Assembly: GCA_963720475.1 (NCBI GenBank)
Contig: OY970394.1
Span: 1,116,001-1,180,000 of the forward strand
From: G963720475 sp963720475
GTDB lineage: Bacteria; Actinomycetota; Thermoleophilia; Solirubrobacterales; Thermoleophilaceae
DNA length: 64,000 nt
Direction of reading: 5' to 3'
Shown: piece after piece, positions 8,709 through 17,620 of the stretch
Position numbering within the stretch: the stretch's first letter is position 1
How the letters are laid out: every line of letters starts with the position of its first letter
The notes under the pieces: generated by a model
What the model was told of the DNA's origin: nothing
The model's database searches: none
The model's input: only the letters and a program-made list of their open reading frames with translations
Made by a program: the position numbers and the translations under genes

Positions 8709-10673
8709 AGCGGGCCGCGCCGATCGCCGGCGCGCTCCTCGTCGCCGCGCTAGCACTGGGGATCGCGAGCGAGTCCGGCGGCAAAGTGCCTGGCGCTGTG
8801 CCCGAGGCGCTGCGGGTGGTGGGCGCGGCGCTCGCCCTGTTCGGCCTCTGCGGCTACGCGCCGGCGCGGCTTCTGACCCCACCTGCGCTGAGAGCCCACT
8901 GGCAGCTGCTGGTCCTGCCGACCGGTGCGGTGGTCAGCGGTCTCGCACTGACCGCGCTCGGCTTCGCGTACGTCCCGTTCGAGGTCTCGCTCGTGCTCGT
9001 GCTGGTGCTCGGCGCCGCGGCAGCGATTGCGTCCCATCGCCTGCCCTCTGCGCGGCGGCGGACCGATCGTCTCACCGCCGCCGCCCCCGAGCGCCGGATG
9101 CGCGGCAGCGCCTGGTCGCGCAACCTCTGGCCCGCCTACGTCGCCGCTGCCGTGATGGCGGTGGCTCTTCTGCCGTACCTGCGGATCGGGATCCCTGTCG
9201 TTACGGGGACGGGCTCCGACTCGCATCTCGCGGCGGGCTCCGGGGAGTTCCTCAAGCACGCCTACCCGAGCTCGACCGACGCCGACCTCCCGGTCGACAA
9301 GATTCCGCTCACCTGGCGGTCGAAGTACCCGATCTACTACTCGTTCGCCGGCCTCTCCGAGCTCTCGGGGCTGCCGACGGTCGAGGCGCTTGCGCCGGCG
9401 GCGGCGTTCCTCGGCGCGCTCGCGGCGATCGGCTTCTTCCTCCTCGCCACCTACCTGCTGCGCGCGCCCCCGCTCGGCGGTCTGCTCGCGATCGGGCTCG
9501 TCGGGCTCAACCCGATGGTGCTGCTGACGATCAACAACCCCTACTTCAACCAGACCTGGGGGCTGATGGCGATGCCGTTCATGATCGTGCTCGGCTGCCT
9601 CGCGGTCACCCGCCCGACGCGTGCGACGATCGGCCTCGCGGCCCTCTTCTGGGCCGTCGGCGCGTTCGCGTATCCGCTGATGGCGGCCTTCCCGGCGATC
9701 TGCGTGATCGTCTGCTTCGCGGTCCACGCGTACCTGCGCAGGCGCCGGGGCGACCCGGTCGACTTCCTCGCCCCGCTCCGGCGGCTGCCGCGTAGCAAGT
9801 GGCTGATCCCGGTCTACCTGCTCGCGGCGGTGATGCTGGCGGTCCCGCTGCTGGGCGTCTTCGAGAAGGTCGTCACGGCGTGGAACGTCGTGTTCTCGGG
9901 GGACTCGCTCGCCGCGTGGGGCGGCGACGTGACCTTCTACCACCCCGCCTACTCGTTCTTCTCGGCGCCGGGGCCCGAGGACGCGGGCGCGGTCGTGATG
10001 CTTGCGGCCGCGCTGTTCGCGCTGATCGCCGTCGCGCGCGCGCCACGTCCGTTCGGCGCCGGACTGCTCGTCACGATGCTGCTCGCCGGGGGTTTCGCGC
10101 TGCTCTTCTACGAGCGCGAGTTCGGCGAGTACTTCTACTTCAAGACGCTCGCGTTCCTCGGGCCGATCGTCGTCACCTGCGCCGCCGCGGGCGTAGCGGC
10201 GGGCTTCGTGCTGGCAAAGGGGAGGATGCTGAAGGCGGCAAGTCTCGTGGCGGCCGGGGCCCTCCTCACTGGTGGCCGTGGACGCCGGGCGCGACCGGAC
10301 GCTGGAGACCCATTACCAGGTCGGCCGCGAGATGCTCGAGCTGCGCGAGTGGAACCGCAAGCTGCCGCCGGACGCGAGCGTCAGGCTCGACGTGCGCTTC
10401 GGCACGCAGTTCTGGGCGGGATACTTCCTTGCGAGCCACCCGCTCTCAGCGACCTACCCCGTCTCCGACACCCAGTACCCGTACGTCAATCTCTCGCGCA
10501 AGGCGGACTACGTGCTCTCGAAGACCTTCCTCCCCCCACCGCACGACGCGCTCAAGCCGGCCGTGTTCCGCAACTTCGACTACACGCTCTGGAAGATGAG
10601 CCCCGACGTCCCCGGGTTCGATCGCTCGTCGAAGACGATGAACCAGAACGTGAAGAGCATTGGCCTCAACTAG
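8705..10673 (+). CDS. Polytopic membrane protein, possible GT-C or glycan polymerase, frame-disrupted
   Basis: About 655 residues with some eleven to thirteen hydrophobic helices, starting at a GTG (VKRAAPIAGALL) that overlaps the WecG stop by 4 nt. A soluble loop after helix 5 holds VVTGTGSDSHLAAGSGEF and YPIYYSFAGLSELSGLP, and the C-terminal 130 residues (ETHYQVGREMLELREWNRKL onward) are soluble and probably extracytoplasmic. I do not recognise a named family. The layout resembles GT-C glycosyltransferases or Wzy-like polymerases, and its place in the cluster fits either. The frame breaks near 10270: reading across the CTC A CTG junction with the A removed joins two convincing halves. The lesion looks like a one-base insertion. 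Confidence 0.6.
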
Positions 10674-10675
10674 AG

Positions 10676-11042
10676 ATGACTAATCCCGACGACGCACTCG
10701 AGCAGGCTCGCGCTGCCGCCGCCGCAGCGCGCGCGGAGGGTGCCTACTCCGACGAGCTCGGCGGCTTCGAGGTCGAGGCGCCCGAGCGCGTCCCCCGCGA
10801 GCAGCTGCTGCGCTGGGCGATGATCACGCCGGATCCCGCGCAGGTCTATTCGACGCGCGCGCTCGGCGCCCCGATCACCCTCTTCAAGAAGCTGCTGCTG
10901 CGCGTCCTGCGTCAGTACCACGACCAGGTCCTCGCTCAGCAGAGTCGCTTCAACGCCCAGGTCGCCGACCGGCTGACGCGAGCTCGAGGAGCGCGTCGAG
11001 CGGCTCGAGGCCGCCGCCGGCACGCGTCCCCCGGAGCGATGA
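10676..11042 (+). CDS. Small coiled-coil hypothetical protein, frame-disrupted
   Basis: A protein of about 121 residues beginning MTNPDDALEQARAAAAAARA. The middle part, LLRWAMITPDPAQVYSTRAL, contains an amphipathic segment, and RVLRQYHDQVLAQQSRFN leads into a predicted coiled coil. The frame as given reads into the next gene, but dropping one base near 10988 continues the coiled coil as ELEERVERLEAAAG and ends at a TGA (11040-11042) that overlaps the next ATG by 4 nt. I do not know its function. Short proteins of this kind next to glycosyltransferases may tether or dimerise partner enzymes, but this is a guess. Confidence 0.55.
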
Positions 11043-12084
11043 GGGTCCACCAGGTCCTCTGCGCCGCCGGCCCACACGACGCGATCACGACCCAGGCGCT
11101 CGCCTTCCGGCGTCTGTTCGGCGAGTGGGGCTGGGAGGGGGGCGACCACGCGGCGGTGCTCGACCCGGCGCTCGGCGCGGCGGCTGACTTCGGCCCGCTT
11201 GCAGCGCTCGAGGCGGCCCGCGACGACGTCGTCCTGATCCACTACTCGGGCTACGTGCGCGAGTTCGACGAGCTCGTCCGCCGCGACGGCCGGAAGCTGC
11301 TGATCTACCACAACATCACGCCGGCGAGGTGGTTCTGGGAGTACGACCCGGGCGTCGCAGTCGGGTGCGCGCTCGGGCGCGATCAGCTCGGCCGGCTCGC
11401 TCCGCAGGTGGACGTCGCCGCCGGGGTCTCCGCCTACAACACCGCCGAGCTCGAGCGCATGGGGGCGCGCGCGAGCACCGTGATCCCGATCCTCTTCGAT
11501 CGCACGCGCCTGCCGCGCCGCTCCGCGCCCCCGGGCTCGGCGCCGACGATCCTGTTCGTCGGCCGGCTGGCCCCGCACAAGCGCCAGGACGCCGTAATCC
11601 GCGCGTTCGCCCGCTTCCGCAGCCGCCACCGCCCGGACGCGCGGCTCGATGCTCGTCGGCGTGCCGGTCTCGCCGGAGTTCGGCGCCGCGATCGAGCGCC
11701 TCGCGGGCGAGCTCGCTCCGGGGGCGGTCGAGATCGCGGCGGGCGCTTCCGCGGCCGATCTCTGGCACCGCTACGAGCTGCCACGCGTTTCTCTGCCTGT
11801 CGGAGCACGAAGGCTTCTGTATCCCGCTGCTCGAGGCGTTCCATTTCGGCATGCCGGTGATCGCGCGACCGCTCGCCGGCGTACCCGAGACGGTCGGCGA
11901 CGCCGCCCTGCTCGTGCCGGACGACGACCTCGCGGTCGTCGCCGAGCTGATCGAGCTCGCAGTCGGCGACGGCGAGCTGCGCGAGGAGCTCCGGCGCCGC
12001 GGCGAGCAGCGCCTCGAGCATTACGAGCCGCGCCGCACCGCCGAGCTGCTGCGCGCCGCGGTCGAGGGAGGCGGCCCCGCGTGA
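11039..12084 (+). CDS. Glycosyltransferase family 4 (GT-B), two frame breaks
   Basis: A GT4 enzyme of about 347 residues once two single-base insertions (near 11650 and 11783) are removed; the span of 1046 nt is exactly 348 codons plus 2. It starts MRVHQVLCAAGPHDAIT, has DVVLIHYSGYVREFDELV and LLIYHNITPARWFWEYD in the first domain, TILFVGRLAPHKRQDAVIRA at the hinge, then MLVGVPVSPEFGAAIERLAG. It finishes with HAFLCLSEHEGFCIPLLEA and GVPETVGDAALLVPDDDL. The E-x7-E donor site is therefore complete if the frame is restored. The family is clear; whether the gene is intact in the living cell depends on whether the indels are real. Confidence 0.7.
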
Positions 12085-12141
12085 TTGCGCGCTCAAGCAC
12101 ACGTTGATCCTGCCGGCGTCAGCCGCTCGAACTTCGTCCGG

Positions 12142-12965
12142 ATGGCGACGAGCCTGCCGTCGGACCGTCTCGCCCGCCTCGACACGCGCGCTCCGCTCGG
12201 CCGCCGCTGTCAGTCCTGCTGGCGCCGCTCCTGCGCTGGCTGCGCAGCGGGCCGATCGTGATCGACGCCGGCCTCGCCGACCGGCCTGCTCATCGCCACC
12301 CCCGATGTCCCGATGGCCCACTCGCAGAGCGGGCTCATCGTCCGCGGGGTACTCGAGGTGCCCGTGCAGGAGGCGCTCCGGCGAACCCTCCCGCCGGGCG
12401 GCGTCCTGTTCGACGTCGGCGCGAACATCGGCTTCTTCTCGATGCTGGCCGGCCGGATCGTTGGGCAGAACGGCCGGGTCTACGCATTCGAGCCGGCGCC
12501 ACGCAACGCCGAAGCGATCCGCCGCGGCGCTGCCGCGAACGGCTTCTCCAACATCGAGGTCATCGAGCGCGCCGCGTTCGAGCGATCCGGCAGCGGCCGC
12601 CTCCAGCTGGTCGAGGACTCGAGCTGGTCGAAGCTCGAGGACGCGGGCCCGCACGAGCTGACCGAGACCGTGGTCGAGGTCGAGCTCGTCGCCCTCGACG
12701 ACCTCGTGGAGCGCGGCGGCTGCGCCCGCCGGATGTGGTGAAGATCGATGTCGAGGGCGCGGAGCTCGAGGTCCTGCGTGGCATGCGCAACACGATCGCC
12801 GAGCACTCGCCTGTGATCGTCTGCGAGCTGCACGACACCGCGCCCGCGTTCGAGTCGCTGATGGCCGAGCTCGGGTACGTCGTCGAGAACGTCGAGGGAC
12901 CCTGGCCGCTGTCGGAGTCGCCCGACCAGGGCCACGCGTTGGCCCGCCCGGCGGGTAGCGCCTAG
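12142..12965 (+). CDS. FkbM-type methyltransferase, several frame breaks
   Basis: An FkbM-family SAM-dependent methyltransferase spread over two frames. The core is VLFDVGANIGFFSMLAGR (SAM-binding motif I), VYAFEPAPRNAEAIRRGAA, and, after a frame change near 12722, VVKIDVEGAELEVLRGMR, the family's conserved K-x-D-x-E-G segment. The N-terminal 60 residues also need two shifts (near 12208 and 12285) to read continuously from the ATG at 12142 (MATSLPSDRLARLD). In the family these enzymes O-methylate sugars or other hydroxyls. Four reading segments in 820 nt could mean a decaying gene or a stretch of poor sequence. Its stop overlaps the stop of the convergent ABC-transporter gene by 3 nt. Confidence 0.6.
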
Positions 12966-13762
12966 GCCGGCTCGACGTCACGGATCGCCTGCTCCTCATG
13001 TTGCTCGCTGCCGAGCAGGTCGCGGTAGAAGCGCAGGCCCTCGACGACGTCGCCATCGAAGACGATGCGCCCGGCGTCGAGGACGACCAAGCGTCGGCAG
13101 ACCGTCTCGATCGCCTTCGGGTCGTGCGAGACGAGCACGAGTGTCGCGCCGGCCTCCATCTGCTCGGAGATCCGCGCGAGGCACTTGGCCTGGAACGACT
13201 CGTCGCCGACGGCGAGGATCTCGTCGATCAGCATCACGTCCGCGTCGAGGTGCGCGACGATCGAAAAGCCGAGGCGCAGGAACATGCCGGCGCTGTAGGC
13301 CTTCACCGGCACGTCGATGAACTCGCCGAGCTCGGAGAACGCGACGATCTCCTCGACGCGCTCCTCGATCTCGTCGCGGTCGAAGCCGTGCAGCGCACCG
13401 CTCAGGTACACGTTCTCGCGCCCGGAGAAGTCGTCGCCGAAGCCCGCGCCCAGCTCGAGCAGCGAGACGACCCGCCCGCCGCATGCCGCTCGGCCCGAGT
13501 CGAGCGGGACGATCCCGGCGAGGCAGCGCAACGTCGAGCTCTTGCCGGCGCCGTTGCGCCCGACGACGCCGACCGCCTCGCCAGGGTCCACGTGGAGGTC
13601 GGCGTCGCGGAGCGCATGCACGCGGCCCTCGCCGCGGCCGCGTCCGAAAGGTCGCACGACGATCTCCTTCAGCGTCCGGCTGCGCTCGTGGGCGAGGACG
13701 AACGAGCGCGTCGCATCCCCGAGCACGATCTCGCCCGGCGCGAGCGCCTCCACCGCGTTCAT
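12962..13762 (-). CDS. Polysaccharide ABC transporter, ATP-binding subunit (Wzt-like)
   Basis: A 266-residue ABC ATPase of the Wzt/TagH class that would power export of a finished lipid-linked glycan. Walker A is VGRNGAGKSSTLR, the family-specific signature is KAYSAGMFLRLGFS, Walker B is DVMLIDEILAVGDESFQAKC, and LVLVSHDPKAIETVC holds the switch histidine. The N-terminal FVLAHERSRTLKEIVVRPF is characteristic of Wzt proteins. It ends soon after the nucleotide-binding domain, so it lacks the C-terminal glycan-binding domain of the O-antigen type that recognises a capping group. Its ATG at 13762 overlaps the permease stop by 4 nt. Confidence 0.9.
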   Translation of the reverse strand: MNAVEALAPGEIVLGDATRSFVLAHERSRTLKEIVVRPFGRGRGEGRVHALRDADLHVDPGEAVGVVGRNGAGKSSTLRCLAGIVPLDSGRAACGGRVVSLLELGAGFGDDFSGRENVYLSGALHGFDRDEIEERVEEIVAFSELGEFIDVPVKAYSAGMFLRLGFSIVAHLDADVMLIDEILAVGDESFQAKCLARISEQMEAGATLVLVSHDPKAIETVCRRLVVLDAGRIVFDGDVVEGLRFYRDLLGSEQHEEQAIRDVEPA

Positions 13763-14532
13763 ACGATCACCGCCAGGTCGCGCTCGAGCCGACGGAAAGC
13801 GACCAGGCCGATGACGATGCCGACGATCGCCGCCCCGCCGAGGTAGGCGAGTGTGCCGGCGTCCGGCACGACGCCGGAATAGAGCACGTCGCGCAGCGCG
13901 GCGATGAACGGCGCGATCGGGTTCGCCCACTCGATCAAGTCGGCGATCAGCTGGTGGTCCTCGACGCCTGGCAGGTCGTCGACGCGGAAGTAGATCGGCG
14001 TGACGAAGAAGAGCGGCAGCAGCGCCGCGCCGATCACGGGCTCGACGTCGCGGTAGTGAGCGTGGAGCGCGGAGACGACGAGCGAGAGCCCGAGCACCAT
14101 GCAGAACAAGAGCGCGACGATCACCGGCAGCAGCAGCAGCGGCGGCTCGAGCGTCCCGCGCACGGCGAGCGCGACGGGCACGAGCAGCACGAGCATCACC
14201 AGGAAGGTCATCAGCTGGACCGTCGCGACCGAAGCGGGGATCGCTTCTCGGGGGAAGCGCACCTTTCGAACGAGCGGCGCGGAGAGCACGAGGCTCGGGG
14301 CCGCCGCGAGCAGCGCCTGCGCGAAGAAGACCCACGCGACGAGCCCGATGATCAGGTAGAGCGGGTAGTCGGGAATGTCGACGATCCGCCACAGCACGCT
14401 GAACACGAGCGCGTAGGCGCCCATCAGCACGACCGGGTTGATCAGGTACCACAGCACCCCGAGCGCGGAGCCTTTGTACTTCTGACGCAGCTCCCGCCGG
14501 ACGAGTTGCTCGAAGAGGAAGGAGTACTTCAT
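13759..14532 (-). CDS. Polysaccharide ABC transporter, permease (ABC-2 type, Wzm-like)
   Basis: A 257-residue ABC-2 permease with six predicted membrane helices. It opens with FLFEQLVRRELRQKYKGSAL, the amphipathic coupling region of Wzm/TagG proteins, followed by LGVLWYLINPVVLMGAYALV. FVTPIYFRVDDLP and WANPIAPFIAALRDVLYSG near the C-terminus are also diagnostic. With the ATPase encoded 4 nt downstream it would form a 2+2 exporter that moves an undecaprenyl-linked glycan across the membrane. It reads left in an operon that probably starts with the sugar phosphotransferase. Confidence 0.92.
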   Translation of the reverse strand: MKYSFLFEQLVRRELRQKYKGSALGVLWYLINPVVLMGAYALVFSVLWRIVDIPDYPLYLIIGLVAWVFFAQALLAAAPSLVLSAPLVRKVRFPREAIPASVATVQLMTFLVMLVLLVPVALAVRGTLEPPLLLLPVIVALLFCMVLGLSLVVSALHAHYRDVEPVIGAALLPLFFVTPIYFRVDDLPGVEDHQLIADLIEWANPIAPFIAALRDVLYSGVVPDAGTLAYLGGAAIVGIVIGLVAFRRLERDLAVIV

Positions 14533-14559
14533 CTGAGGGCGACGGTCATCGCCACTCAG

Positions 14560-16071
14560 CTACCAGGCGCCGTGCGCTCTGATGACTGCCGGGATCGTGC
14601 GCAGCAGGATCGTCAGGTCGAGGAAGACCGACCAGCGCTCGAGGTAGAGGAAGTCGAGCCGCACGAGCTCATCGAAGTCGAGCTCGGCCCGCCCGGAGAC
14701 CTGCCACAGCCCGGTCATCCCCGGCAGCACCAGGTAGCGCTTGCGGTGCCAGTCCGCGAGCTTCGCGTAGTCGCGCAGCGGCAGCGGCCGCGGCCCGACG
14801 AGCGACATCTGCCCGCGCAGGACGTTGACGAGCTGGGCGAGCTCGTCGATCGACCAGCGGCGCAGCAAGCGCCCGACCGGCGTGACGCGCGGGTCGTCGC
14901 GGATCTTGAAGAGCGCGCCCTCCTGCTCGTTGCGGTGCTCGAGGTCCGGCTGGCGCGCGTCGGCGTCGACGTACATCGTGCGGAACTTGAGGCAGTCGAA
15001 CGACTTGCCGCCGATCCCGGGGCGCGGCGAGCGGTAGATCACCGGGCCGCGCGAGGTGAGCTTGATCGCAAGCGCGCAGAGCGCGAGCAGCGGCGAGAGG
15101 ACGAGCAGCAGCAGCAGCGCCCCGACGAGGTCGAACGTCCGCTTGACCGCGAAGTCGATCCCCTCGAACACCGGCGGCTTGAGCTCGAACAGCGGCAGCG
15201 TCTGGCCGGGGACGAACTCGACCCTGTCCATGAGGATCTCCATCGTCGAGGGCGCGACCCGCACGCGGATGTCGTAGCGGTGGCACCAGTCCACGAGCTC
15301 GACGGCTTGCTCCTGCGGGAAGTCCGGATCGGCGATCAGCACCTCGTCGATCTCCTCGCGGCGCTCCTCGAGCGCCTCCAGCGAGCCGAGGTCCTCGATC
15401 CCGTTCGACGGCAGCGGCGTCAGCGAGACGAAGCCGACCGGCTCGACCTCGCTCGCGCCCACCTTGAGCGCATGGGCGACGGCCTCGATGTGCGCGCCGG
15501 AGCCGACGAGCACGGCCCGGCGGCGGTAACCCGCGGCGCGCAGCGCCCAGCCCGAGACGCGCTCGAACAGGTAGCGGAAGCCCGAGACGTAGACGAGTGC
15601 GAACGCGAGCGTGCCGTAGAAGACGTAGTAGGTCCGGAACTCTTCACCGCCCTCGACGACCGCGAAGGCGAGCGCGACGATCGTCACCTGGAAGAGCGCC
15701 GCGATCACCTTCGAGAAGCCGGGGCGCGCGGCGCGGTCGGCGTAGAGGCCGGCGTTCATGAACAGCAGGAAGGTGACGAGGATCGCGAGCGGGGCGAACT
15801 CCTGCGCCTGCTCGAACGACGCCGAGAGATCGGACGAGCCCTGGACGATCCGCTTGAACTCGAGCGCGGTCAGGATCGCGAGGAAGATGCCGGCGGCGTC
15901 GAGCGCCGCGAGCGCGGTGACGCGCACGATCCGCCGCAGCGTCCGCATCCGGACGACCTGCGAGAGCCCGTGCGGGCGCTTGGCGCGGACGTCGCGATGC
16001 GGAAGATCGAGCGGGGCGCTCGCCTCGTTCGGCTTCACCTCTTGCAGTTGGTCGACCAGTCCGCTGCTCAT
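14560..16071 (-). CDS. Polyprenyl-phosphate glycosyl-1-phosphate transferase
   Basis: A 503-residue polyisoprenyl-phosphate hexose-1-phosphate transferase (WbaP/CpsE type), the enzyme that starts a lipid-linked glycan by moving a sugar phosphate from a nucleotide sugar to undecaprenyl phosphate. Residues about 45-170 hold four to five membrane helices, a CoA-binding-like Rossmann region follows (RRRAVLVGSGAHIEAVAHAL), and the catalytic domain begins KRTFDLVGALLLLLVLSP. Key marks are KSFDCLKFRTMYVDAD, RRWSIDELAQLVNVLRGQM, SLVGPRPLPLRDY and LPGMTGLWQVSGR. I use the ATG at 16071 (MSSGLVDQLQEV); the much longer open frame upstream is antisense to the sigma-factor gene. It lies at the head of the leftward exporter operon, 27 nt upstream of the permease. 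Confidence 0.92.
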   Translation of the reverse strand: MSSGLVDQLQEVKPNEASAPLDLPHRDVRAKRPHGLSQVVRMRTLRRIVRVTALAALDAAGIFLAILTALEFKRIVQGSSDLSASFEQAQEFAPLAILVTFLLFMNAGLYADRAARPGFSKVIAALFQVTIVALAFAVVEGGEEFRTYYVFYGTLAFALVYVSGFRYLFERVSGWALRAAGYRRRAVLVGSGAHIEAVAHALKVGASEVEPVGFVSLTPLPSNGIEDLGSLEALEERREEIDEVLIADPDFPQEQAVELVDWCHRYDIRVRVAPSTMEILMDRVEFVPGQTLPLFELKPPVFEGIDFAVKRTFDLVGALLLLLVLSPLLALCALAIKLTSRGPVIYRSPRPGIGGKSFDCLKFRTMYVDADARQPDLEHRNEQEGALFKIRDDPRVTPVGRLLRRWSIDELAQLVNVLRGQMSLVGPRPLPLRDYAKLADWHRKRYLVLPGMTGLWQVSGRAELDFDELVRLDFLYLERWSVFLDLTILLRTIPAVIRAHGAW

Positions 16072-16302
16072 CGTCTCTGTCCCCTGCCCGGGGAATCGCT
16101 CTGCACCCAAGGCACTGAGTGAAACAGGATGCGGGGGCGAATGTAGCGCGGTTGCCGGAGAGGGTCGCAAAGCTGCGCCCGGAGCGGCCGGGAGAACCCG
16201 GAAAGCGCGCTTCGAACGCGAAAAATGCGCTCCGAGCGGATATCTGCCGTTAACGCTCGATGAAGTGGGGGCGAGAAATGCGGGCTGCCGTGTTTCTTCC
16301 CC
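16072..16302. other. Divergent intergenic region
   Basis: 231 nt between the sugar phosphotransferase (left) and the sigma-factor gene (right). It must hold two promoters. On the minus strand a TACATT box at 16145-16140 with TTGCGA 19 nt further upstream is a weak candidate for the leftward operon. On the plus strand I see no convincing -10/-35 pair. AT content is raised around 16205-16265 compared with the flanks. Confidence 0.4.
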
Positions 16303-17601
16303 GTGACATTCAGGATGGGGGAAGCCCACGGACGGGTAAGCGCTCTCGCGGTCGAGCTGGCGCACGGGCGTCGCGCGAGCCTGCTGGCGCTCGCCCGGCG
16401 CTACTCGATCTGCGCCGAGGACGCGGAGGACGCCTACCAGCGCGCGCTCGAGATCCTTCTGACCCGCGCTCCGACGACCGACCCGGAGCGCCTCGCGCGC
16501 TGGCTGCGGGTCGTCGTCAAGCACGAGGCGCAGAACGTCCGCCGCGACCGCTCGCGCGCCCTGCCGATCGCCGACGACGAGATCGAGCGCGGCGCCGGTC
16601 ACGCGCCCTCGCCCGCGGAGCGCGCCGAACACAACGAGCGTTTGCGCCTCGGCGCCGAGGCGCTGCGGACGATCAAGCCCCAGCACGCCCACTGCCTCGT
16701 TCTGCGGGCGAGCGGGCTGAGCTACGCGGAGATCGCCGCGCGCACGGGATTCAGCGCCCGCAAGGTGGACCGCTGCATGACGAAGGGCCGCAAGGCCTTC
16801 GCCGAACGGGTCGCCGGGATCGAGGCGGGTGCGGAGTGTCGCCGCCACCTCGCCGGTCTGTCCGCGCTCGCCGACGGCGAGGCCTCGGGGCCCCAGCTCG
16901 CCGACGCGGTTCGCCACCTGCGGACGTGTGCGGGTTGCCGCGCGACGTTGCGCGAGTACCGCGCCGCACCGGCACGGGCGGTTGCGGTCGTTCCGGCCGG
17001 AGCGCTCGCCGAGCCCGGTCTCGGCACGGGAGAGCGAGCGCTCGAGCTGGCGGCGGCCGGCGCGGCGAGGGCCAAGCAGCAGCTCGCGGCGCTCGCGTCG
17101 CGTGCCCCGGGCGCCGACGCCGGATCCCAGCTCGCGGCGGCGGGCGGCGTGCGCGGGTCGGGGACGATGGCGGTCGCGCTCGTCAGCTGCGTCGTGGCCG
17201 GCGGTGGCGCTGCGTATTGCGCGACCGAGGGGATTCCGTCGCCGCTGCGCAACCTCGCCGCGTCGTCCGGTGAGGCCGGGGGGCGTGGAGAGGCCGGCCG
17301 CGAAGCGCGCCGCACGCACGCCGCCGACAGTGCCCAGCCGCCGCACGCCGACGGCGCCGTGCTCTCGCGGAGCGAGGCGACGGGCGAAGCGGCGGAAGAC
17401 GGCGCAAGCGAAGCGCCACCGCGCGCCGCTGCCGCCGAGCGACCGCCGTCCGATGCCGCGCCGTCGGAGTTCGGCCTCGAGGCCCCTGCCGACGCCCCGG
17501 CTCGAAGCGCTGGCAGCACCACACCCGACTTCTTCGCGCCCGCGCAGGGCGCGCCAACCACTAGCGGCGGCGATGGATCGCCGGCCGAGTTCGGACCATG
17601 A
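16303..17601 (+). CDS. ECF-like sigma factor fused to zinc-finger, membrane helix and tail
   Basis: A 432-residue protein with an unusual layout. Residues about 20-85 resemble sigma region 2 (LARRYSICAEDAEDAYQRAL, then RLARWLRVVVKHEAQNVRRD). Residues about 105-170 are a sigma region 4 helix-turn-helix (HCLVLRASGLSYAEIAARTG, FSARKVDRCMTKGRKAFAER). Then GAECRRHLAGLSALADGEA and AVRHLRTCAGCRATLREY give a Cys/His pair plus H-x3-C-x2-C, as in zinc-binding anti-sigma (zf-HC2/ZAS) domains. TMAVALVSCVVAGGGAAYC at about 288-307 is a single membrane helix, and the last 125 residues are Ala/Pro/Ser/Glu-rich, probably outside the cell. This suggests a membrane-held sigma factor with built-in control. The start may instead be the ATG at 16315. 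It stands just upstream of a secreted-protein gene. Confidence 0.75.
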   Translation: MTFRMGEAHGRVSALAVELAHGRRASLLALARRYSICAEDAEDAYQRALEILLTRAPTTDPERLARWLRVVVKHEAQNVRRDRSRALPIADDEIERGAGHAPSPAERAEHNERLRLGAEALRTIKPQHAHCLVLRASGLSYAEIAARTGFSARKVDRCMTKGRKAFAERVAGIEAGAECRRHLAGLSALADGEASGPQLADAVRHLRTCAGCRATLREYRAAPARAVAVVPAGALAEPGLGTGERALELAAAGAARAKQQLAALASRAPGADAGSQLAAAGGVRGSGTMAVALVSCVVAGGGAAYCATEGIPSPLRNLAASSGEAGGRGEAGREARRTHAADSAQPPHADGAVLSRSEATGEAAEDGASEAPPRAAAAERPPSDAAPSEFGLEAPADAPARSAGSTTPDFFAPAQGAPTTSGGDGSPAEFGP

Positions 17602-17604
17602 ACC

Positions 17605-17614
17605 CAAGGAGGGA
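17605..17614 (+). promoter_or_regulatory. Strong ribosome binding site
   Basis: The AAGGAGGGA sequence stands about 7 nt before the ATG at 17621 and is one of the best Shine-Dalgarno matches in the window. It fixes the start of the secreted protein, although the open frame extends far upstream in the same phase. Confidence 0.7.
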
Positions 17615-17620
17615 ACGACG

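Noticed and set aside
8129..11860. A single 1243-residue protein
   Set aside because: It joins parts of the WecG shadow frame, the membrane protein, the coiled-coil protein and a GT4 enzyme only because of single-base indels.
12081..12107. GTG at 12081 as start of the FkbM gene, overlapping the previous stop
   Set aside because: It meets a stop after eight codons; frame repair there would be guesswork, so the ATG at 12142 is used.
13483..16122. Plus-strand frame of 879 codons opposite the ABC exporter and sugar phosphotransferase
   Set aside because: Composition is typical of antisense GC-rich DNA, and the opposite strand carries well-conserved motifs.
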